A stretch of DNA of 51,975 nt. Source: Thiomonas intermedia. Lineage in GTDB: Bacteria; Pseudomonadota; Gammaproteobacteria; Burkholderiales; Burkholderiaceae_C. This document shows positions 47,221-51,975 of this stretch, piece after piece. The stretch covers positions 1-51,975 of the forward strand of contig DZDA01000007.1 in the NCBI GenBank assembly GCA_022730375.1, in the 5' to 3' direction. How positions within the stretch are numbered: position 1 is the first letter of the stretch; every line of letters starts with the position of its first letter. The notes beneath the pieces are model-generated. The model worked only from the letters and a program-made list of their open reading frames with translations. It was not told the DNA's origin and did not search any database. Position numbers and translations under genes: made by a program.

Positions 47221-47380
47221 TGCAGTGTTTCATGCTTGATGGAACCCATAAAAAGGATGGATTGGGCGTCAGGGCAAGGCGCAAACCACAGCGATACCCG
47301 CAGGTATCGCGCGGATTTGCAACGCCGCCCTGGCGTCAAAGCCGCGTTTTTATGTTCCAGATAGCGTGAAACACTGCACT
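47219..47380. repeat. MITE-like long palindrome after nagZ
   Basis: A 162-base element begins AGTGCAGTGTTTCA and ends in its exact complement TGAAACACTGCACT, a 14-bp perfect inverted repeat. Inside are further matching arms: GGAAC/GTTCC, ATAAAAA/TTTTTAT, and a central GCGATAC/GTATCGC stem. It encodes nothing. This design fits a miniature inverted-repeat transposable element or a folded transcript end. It lies between convergent genes, and the nagZ stop falls in its left arm. Confidence 0.8.
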
Positions 47381-47391
47381 GGAAATAACCG

Positions 47392-48516
47392 TCAGGGGTA
47401 GAACAGCACCAGCTTGTAACCTGCCGGGGCGGCGCCGTTGACCTCGAGGTGCAGCCGCAATTGCACCTGCTGACCGGCGGCCAGGCCCTCTGTCAGGGTG
47501 CGATGAGTGGCCTGCGCTTCGGGGAGGTATTGCGCGGCTTGCACCACTTTGCGTTGCAGAGTCATGTCCTGCGCATTGGTCAGGGTCAGCTCCAGCGCAG
47601 GCCAGGCCACGGCGCGGTCGGATCGGTTGCGCAGCAACACGCTGAGTTGCAAGCCGCTGTCGGCCGGGCTGAGCGTGGAGGAGTCGATGACCAAGGCATC
47701 GAGGTCGCGCGGAGCGCTCAGTTCGCAGCCGCTGGTCATCTGGCAGAGCTGTTGCAACCAGGGGCGGCTGTTCGGGTATTGCTGCGCCAGGGTGTCGCGC
47801 CAAGTCAGCGCGGCCTGAGCGGCGAGTACCAGCAGCAGCAGCAGGCTGATGACGGCCAGCGCCGCGCGCGCAGGCGTGCTGCTCCAGAAGGCCTGGCGGC
47901 GGGCTTTGCGGATAAAGCCGGGCTCCGCTTCCACCGGTTTTGCGGCGAGTGCGGGCGCGTTTTGCGGGCGGTCTTCGCTCTCGAATTGATAGTTGAGCGC
48001 GTCGTTCAGGTTGAACTCGGACAGCGGCGCGGCGTCGGGGTCGAGAGCTGCTTGGGAGGGGGAGATCTCGTCCGTCACAAGATCGTCTTCGGGTAACGGG
48101 TCGTCGGGCCATTCGGCGGGTGTCAACGCCTCGTCAGGCTCGGCCTCTTCACCGCGAGCAGGCTCTTGTTCGGTGGGAGCCTGGGGCGCCAGATCGTAGG
48201 CCTGAACCGTCAGCGGCAGAAATCCCTGATAAGTCGGCTGATCGAGTGGAATGTTGCTCCAGCGCAGGCCCGCCGTCACGGGCACGGTGCTTGCCTGCGG
48301 CTCGGGCTGTGCTTCGGGCGGCGGGGTCGGTTTTGCTGGGGCCTGGGGCTCGGCGGGGGCGGGCGGCGGTGCCGGGGTGAGATCGATCAGGTGATCGAGG
48401 GCGTTGAACGGTTCGCCGCAATGGCCGCAGCGCACCCAGCCTTCGCGCAGCAAGAGCTGGTCGCGCACCACCTTGAAGGCGGTCTGGCAGTGGGGGCAGC
48501 GGGTGGCCTGTGCCAT
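47392..48516 (-). CDS. DUF3426 zinc-ribbon membrane protein
   Basis: This 374-residue protein has an N-terminal zinc ribbon (TRCPHCQTAFKVV and VRCGHCGEPFNA, four cysteines, MJ0042-type), a long Pro/Glu-rich linker, one membrane segment (LAVISLLLLLVLAAQAAL) and a periplasmic DUF3426 domain (LQLSVLLRNRSDRAVAWPAL). Related proteins follow prmA in beta-proteobacteria. The function is unknown. The ATG at 48516 gives MAQATRCPHCQ; an upstream frame overlaps prmA. Confidence 0.88.
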   Translation of the reverse strand: MAQATRCPHCQTAFKVVRDQLLLREGWVRCGHCGEPFNALDHLIDLTPAPPPAPAEPQAPAKPTPPPEAQPEPQASTVPVTAGLRWSNIPLDQPTYQGFLPLTVQAYDLAPQAPTEQEPARGEEAEPDEALTPAEWPDDPLPEDDLVTDEISPSQAALDPDAAPLSEFNLNDALNYQFESEDRPQNAPALAAKPVEAEPGFIRKARRQAFWSSTPARAALAVISLLLLLVLAAQAALTWRDTLAQQYPNSRPWLQQLCQMTSGCELSAPRDLDALVIDSSTLSPADSGLQLSVLLRNRSDRAVAWPALELTLTNAQDMTLQRKVVQAAQYLPEAQATHRTLTEGLAAGQQVQLRLHLEVNGAAPAGYKLVLFYP

Positions 48517-48523
48517 GCGCTGT

Positions 48524-49420
48524 TCAGGGGTGGGTGCGACCCGCGAGGCAGACCCAGCCATCAAACGTCTTGTCGATCTGCAGCGCGCAATAGGGCGCGT
48601 AGGCGGCGATGAGTTCTGCGGCCTGCCGGTCGAGTATGCCGCTGAGCACGAGCCAGCCGCCGGGTTTCACATGCGCGGCAATCGCGGGCGCCAGCAGTTT
48701 GAGCGGCGCGGACAGGATGTTGGCGACGACGATGTCATATCGCGCATCGGCCACCTTGTCGGGCAGACCGGCCTGCAGGGTGACGGTGTTGGCCGCGGCG
48801 TTGGCTTCGGTGGCCAGCACCGCGTCGGGATCGATGTCCACGCCGACCACGGGGCCGGCGCCGAACTTGGCCGCGGCGATGGCCAGAATGCCCGAACCAC
48901 AGCCGTAATCGAGCACGCTGAGTTGGCTTAGCGATTGGCGCGCCAGCCACTCCAGACAAAGCCGCGTGGTGGGGTGGGTGCCGGTGCCGAAGGCCAGTCC
49001 GGGGTCGAGACGGATGATGGGCGCCTCGACAGCGGGCGGCTCATGCCAGCTGGGCACGATCCACAGCGCGTCGGCAATCGACACCGGCTGGAACTGAGAT
49101 TGCGTCAGCCGCACCCAGTCCTGATCTTCCACCGTGGACTGTTGCACGTCTTGCAGATCGGGCAGGATGTCTTCGGCGAGCAGGGCGGCCAGCGCAGCGT
49201 CGGCCTGGGACTCGTCGGTGAAAAGCACGCGAAGTAGCGATTGAGCCCAGGCGCCCTTGGGCGGCGGCATGCCCGGCTCGCCGTACAAGGCCTGTTCCTG
49301 CGCCGTGTCGCCGAAGCGGTCTTCGACGCTCACGCTCAAAGCGCCGAGCTCCATCAAGGCATCGGAGAGGAGGTCGGCCTGCTCTTCGCTGACAGGGAGG
49401 GTGACTTCGCGGTAGGTCAT
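48524..49420 (-). CDS. prmA: Ribosomal protein L11 methyltransferase
   Basis: This 298-residue enzyme trimethylates ribosomal protein L11. It has an N-terminal MTYREVTLPVSEEQADLLSD domain, then the SAM-binding motif LDYGCGSGILAIAAAKFGA, VVGVDIDPDAVLAT, and the catalytic-site segment IVVANILSAPLKLLAP. The ATG at 49420 is chosen; an ATG six bases earlier (49426) also fits. Seven bases separate it from accC, giving an accB-accC-prmA order. Confidence 0.95.
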   Translation of the reverse strand: MTYREVTLPVSEEQADLLSDALMELGALSVSVEDRFGDTAQEQALYGEPGMPPPKGAWAQSLLRVLFTDESQADAALAALLAEDILPDLQDVQQSTVEDQDWVRLTQSQFQPVSIADALWIVPSWHEPPAVEAPIIRLDPGLAFGTGTHPTTRLCLEWLARQSLSQLSVLDYGCGSGILAIAAAKFGAGPVVGVDIDPDAVLATEANAAANTVTLQAGLPDKVADARYDIVVANILSAPLKLLAPAIAAHVKPGGWLVLSGILDRQAAELIAAYAPYCALQIDKTFDGWVCLAGRTHP

Positions 49421-49427
49421 TGGCATC

Positions 49428-50780
49428 TCAGGCGGGATGCCGCGCGGCGAGGTATTCCTCAAGGTAGTGGATGCTGGTGCCGCCTTCAATGAAGCGCGCA
49501 TCCACCATGAGTTCGCGGTGCAGCGGGATATTGGTCAGAATGCCGTCCACCACCATTTCCGACAGGGCAATGCGCATGCGCGCAATCGCCTGCTCGCGCG
49601 TGGCGCCATGCACGATGATCTTGCCGATCATCGAGTCATAGTTGGGCGGCACGAAGTAGTTGGCGTAGGCGTGAGAATCGACCCGCACGCCTGGGCCGCC
49701 CGGGGTGTGCCACACGGTGATGCGGCCGGGCGACGGGGTGAACTTGTAGGGGTCTTCGGCGTTGATGCGGCACTCGATGGCATGGCCGTTGAACTGCACG
49801 CCGCGCTGGCGCACGGTCAGCTTCTCACCCGCGGCAATGCGGATCTGCTCGACCACGATGTCGATGCCGGTGATGAGTTCGGTGACGGGGTGCTCGACCT
49901 GCACGCGGGTGTTCATCTCGATGAAGTAGAACTCGCCGTTTTCATACAGAAACTCGAAGGTGCCCGCGCCGCGATAGCCGATTTTTTTGCAGGCGTCCGC
50001 GCAGCGGGCCCCGATACGCTCGATCAGCCGTCGCGGAATGCCGGGGGCCGGCGCTTCTTCGAGAATCTTCTGGTGGCGGCGCTGCATCGAGCAATCGCGC
50101 TCTCCCAGCCACAGCGCGTTGCCGTGGGTGTCGGCCAGTACCTGGATTTCAATATGCCGCGGCTGGAGCAGAAACTTCTCGATATAGACCGCCGGGTTGC
50201 CGAACGCCGCGCCCGCCTCGCTGCGAGTCATGGTCACGGCGTTGATCAGCGCGGCTTCGGTGTGCACCACGCGCATGCCGCGGCCGCCGCCGCCGCCGGC
50301 GGCCTTGATGATGACCGGATAGCCGACCGAGCGGGCGATGCGGGTGATTTCACGCGGATCGTCAGGTAGCGCCCCCTCCGAGCCTGGCACGCAGGGCACG
50401 CCCGAACGGATCATGGCCTGCTTGGCGCTGACCTTGTCGCCCATCAGACGGATGGAATCGGGACGCGGGCCGATGAAGGCGAAGCCGGATTTCTCCACCC
50501 GCTCGGCGAAATCGGCGTTCTCCGACAGAAAGCCGTAACCGGGGTGAATCGCCTCGGCATCCGTCACTTCGGCAGCGGAAATGATGGCCGGCATGTGCAG
50601 ATAGCTCTGCGCCGAAGGTGCCGGGCCGATGCACACGGCCTCGTCGGCCAGCCGTACATACTTCGCTTCGCGATCAGCTTCTGAATAGACCACCACGGTC
50701 TGGATGCCCAGTTCGCGGCAGGCACGCTGCACCCGGAGGGCGATTTCGCCACGGTTGGCGATGAGGATTTTTTTGAACAT
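49428..50780 (-). CDS. accC: Acetyl-CoA carboxylase, biotin carboxylase subunit
   Basis: This 450-residue enzyme carboxylates biotin on AccB. It has [20 protein letters not shown], the ATP-grasp glycine-rich loop [17 protein letters not shown], the [20 protein letters not shown] segment and [14 protein letters not shown]. Length and order are standard. It lies 160 bases downstream of accB; that gap is rich in stems. Confidence 0.97.
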   Translation of the reverse strand: MFKKILIANRGEIALRVQRACRELGIQTVVVYSEADREAKYVRLADEAVCIGPAPSAQSYLHMPAIISAAEVTDAEAIHPGYGFLSENADFAERVEKSGFAFIGPRPDSIRLMGDKVSAKQAMIRSGVPCVPGSEGALPDDPREITRIARSVGYPVIIKAAGGGGGRGMRVVHTEAALINAVTMTRSEAGAAFGNPAVYIEKFLLQPRHIEIQVLADTHGNALWLGERDCSMQRRHQKILEEAPAPGIPRRLIERIGARCADACKKIGYRGAGTFEFLYENGEFYFIEMNTRVQVEHPVTELITGIDIVVEQIRIAAGEKLTVRQRGVQFNGHAIECRINAEDPYKFTPSPGRITVWHTPGGPGVRVDSHAYANYFVPPNYDSMIGKIIVHGATREQAIARMRIALSEMVVDGILTNIPLHRELMVDARFIEGGTSIHYLEEYLAARHPA

Positions 50781-50941
50781 GCGCGTTGTCCGTTCAATGA
50801 CAGGGAAGGGCGGGAGCGCCCGTTGAGCGCAGGAGCCGTGGTCAGGAGCGGGCGCTCATGTGCGCCTCGGTACTGCCAGGGCTTGCTCCCCTGGGGGAGT
50901 CTAAAAACCGGAAGCGGCCCTGCGCTCTCCTGAAAAAGCCA
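50781..50941. other. Stem-rich gap between accB and accC
   Basis: The gap contains GGGC-GGGAGC-GCCC (50808-50821), GAGCGC/GCGCTC (50825-50857) and CTCCCC/GGGGAG (50886-50899) stems. A gap this long is unusual inside an accBC operon. The stems could adjust AccB:AccC output by processing or partial termination, which is inference. Confidence 0.45.
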
Positions 50942-51421
50942 TTACTCGATCACAAACAACGGCTGGCCGAATTCGACGGCCTGGCCGTTTTCGCCCAGCA
51001 CGGCCTTGATCACGCCGTCTTTGTCGCATTCGATTTCGTTGAGAATTTTCATCGCCTCGATGATGCAAAGCGTCTGGCCGACCTTGACCGTGTCGCCCAC
51101 GTCAACGAACGGCGCCGCCCCCGGAGAAGACGAGCGGTAGAACGTGCCGACCATCGGCGACTTCAGCACATGCCCTTGCGCCTCTGGGGCGGGGGCTGCT
51201 TCGGCGGCGGATACCTGAGCATGAGCGGGCATGGCCTGAGGCGCGGCGTATTGCATCGGGGCTTGAGATGCAAACTGAGCGGGCATCTGCGCGTACTGAA
51301 TGATGGGCTGCGGCTGCGCCTTGACGATTCTGACTGTGCCTTCGGCTTCCGTGATCTCCAGCTCGGAGACGTTGGAGTCGGAGACCAGGTCGATCAAAGT
51401 CTTGAGTTTGCGTAAATCCAT
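50942..51421 (-). CDS. accB: Biotin carboxyl carrier protein
   Basis: This 159-residue protein carries biotin for acetyl-CoA carboxylase. It has [20 protein letters not shown] at the start, a Pro/Ala/Gln-rich hinge, and a C-terminal biotinyl domain with the acceptor lysine in [14 protein letters not shown] and the thumb region [15 protein letters not shown]. It is 40 bases from aroQ. Confidence 0.97.
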   Translation of the reverse strand: MDLRKLKTLIDLVSDSNVSELEITEAEGTVRIVKAQPQPIIQYAQMPAQFASQAPMQYAAPQAMPAHAQVSAAEAAPAPEAQGHVLKSPMVGTFYRSSSPGAAPFVDVGDTVKVGQTLCIIEAMKILNEIECDKDGVIKAVLGENGQAVEFGQPLFVIE

Positions 51422-51461
51422 GATCTGTCGTTAAGTCGCTGATAAGTGTCGCATTAGACCA

Positions 51462-51917
51462 TCAATTTTTACGATTCCCAAGATCGACTACAACGTGGCG
51501 CAAGGCCAGGGCGTAGCCGTGAGCGCCACAACCGCTGATGACGGCTGTGGCCAGATCGGAAAAGTAAGAGTGATGGCGGAACGGTTCGCGGCGGTACACA
51601 TTGCTCAGATGCACTTCGATGAAGGGCAGATCGGTGGCCGCGATGGCATCACGCAGGGCAACGCTGGTGTGGGTGTAGGCGGCGGGGTTGATCACGATGT
51701 AGCGCGTGCCGTCCAGGCGCGCCGCATGCAGTCGGTCAATCAGGTCGCCTTCGTGATTGCTCTGGAAAGTCTGCACCTCCACCCCCAGTTCGGCGGCAAG
51801 GGTTTGCAGCGACTGATTGATATCGTCCAGCGTGGTCGCGCCATAGATGTGTGGCTCACGCTGCCCCAGCAGGTTGAGGTTGGGGCCGTGGAGAACAAGG
51901 ATGCGCGACAAGGTCAT
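51462..51917 (-). CDS. aroQ: Type II 3-dehydroquinate dehydratase
   Basis: This 151-residue enzyme acts in the shikimate pathway. It has [18 protein letters not shown] (catalytic Arg and Tyr), [30 protein letters not shown] and [20 protein letters not shown]. It is the first gene seen of the minus-strand run to accB-accC-prmA. The 57 bases upstream to the window end hold a short repeat. Confidence 0.97.
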   Translation of the reverse strand: MTLSRILVLHGPNLNLLGQREPHIYGATTLDDINQSLQTLAAELGVEVQTFQSNHEGDLIDRLHAARLDGTRYIVINPAAYTHTSVALRDAIAATDLPFIEVHLSNVYRREPFRHHSYFSDLATAVISGCGAHGYALALRHVVVDLGNRKN

Positions 51918-51941
51918 GGAAGGGCGATTGAACAGGGTGTG

Positions 51942-51974
51942 GGATGAACGGGGTGGATGAACGGGGAGTGAACG
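51942..51974. repeat. Short tandem repeat before aroQ
   Basis: GGATGAACGGGGT, GGATGAACGGGGA and GTGAACGG follow one another to the end of the window. They lie in the aroQ promoter or leader. The repeat may continue outside the window. Confidence 0.65.
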
Positions 51975-51975
51975 G

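Overview
The window reads as an ordinary, GC-rich betaproteobacterial chromosome of the order Burkholderiales. The gene orders rpmF-plsX-fabH-fabD-fabG-acpP-fabF, rpoE-rseA-rseB-mucD, lepA-lepB-DUF4845-rnc-era-recO-pdxJ-acpS and aroQ-accB-accC-prmA are the conserved ones of that group. The protein sequences and the split YeeE/YedE sulfur-transport pair would suit a Thiomonas-like sulfur oxidiser, but that genus call is inference. No rRNA, tRNA, CRISPR array or prophage was seen.

Layout. 1-2610: the rpmB-rpmG ribosomal operon with a strong terminator, trxB, and a divergent Crp/Fnr regulator. 2799-7271: ftsK, lolA and rarA. 7302-8818: a complete 1.5-kb insertion sequence with a DD35E transposase, imperfect terminal repeats, a subterminal repeat copy and a candidate 6-bp target duplication. 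9156-12704: a livHMGF branched-chain amino-acid ABC transporter with no binding-protein gene beside it. 12851-15583: a LysE/ArgO exporter, a ferredoxin-reductase-like flavoprotein and an atypical SDR protein. 15615-21064: rne (long leader), rluC and a Gph-like phosphatase.

21194-25292 is the accessory island. It holds a secreted protein built of ten-residue P-x-V-N-V-P repeats, a translationally coupled pair (a DUF6502-like protein with a possible helix-turn-helix, then a secreted DUF5666-like protein with its own ten-residue repeats and a similar P/V/N tail), and an outer-membrane beta-barrel gene. Two near-identical 19-bp imperfect palindromes flank a shared divergent promoter, and a third related copy lies upstream of the barrel gene. 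I propose this as a small self-contained regulon, possibly controlled by the DUF6502 protein. It is the best candidate here for an undescribed system.

25434-28634: sppA, maf, a two-gene YeeE/YedE cluster with a Crp/FNR-type palindrome in front, and yceD. 28697-47220: a nearly unbroken co-directional block for lipid synthesis, envelope stress, protein export, RNA processing, repair and cell-wall recycling, with many ATGA or GTG overlaps that imply translational coupling. 47219-47380 is a MITE-like long palindrome whose end supplies the stop codon of nagZ. 47392-51917: a minus-strand run aroQ-accB-accC-prmA and a DUF3426 zinc-ribbon protein.

Starts were chosen by family alignment from memory, ribosome-binding sites and operon overlaps. 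Regulatory sites were read by eye and have not been tested computationally. Coordinates of short sites may be off by a base.
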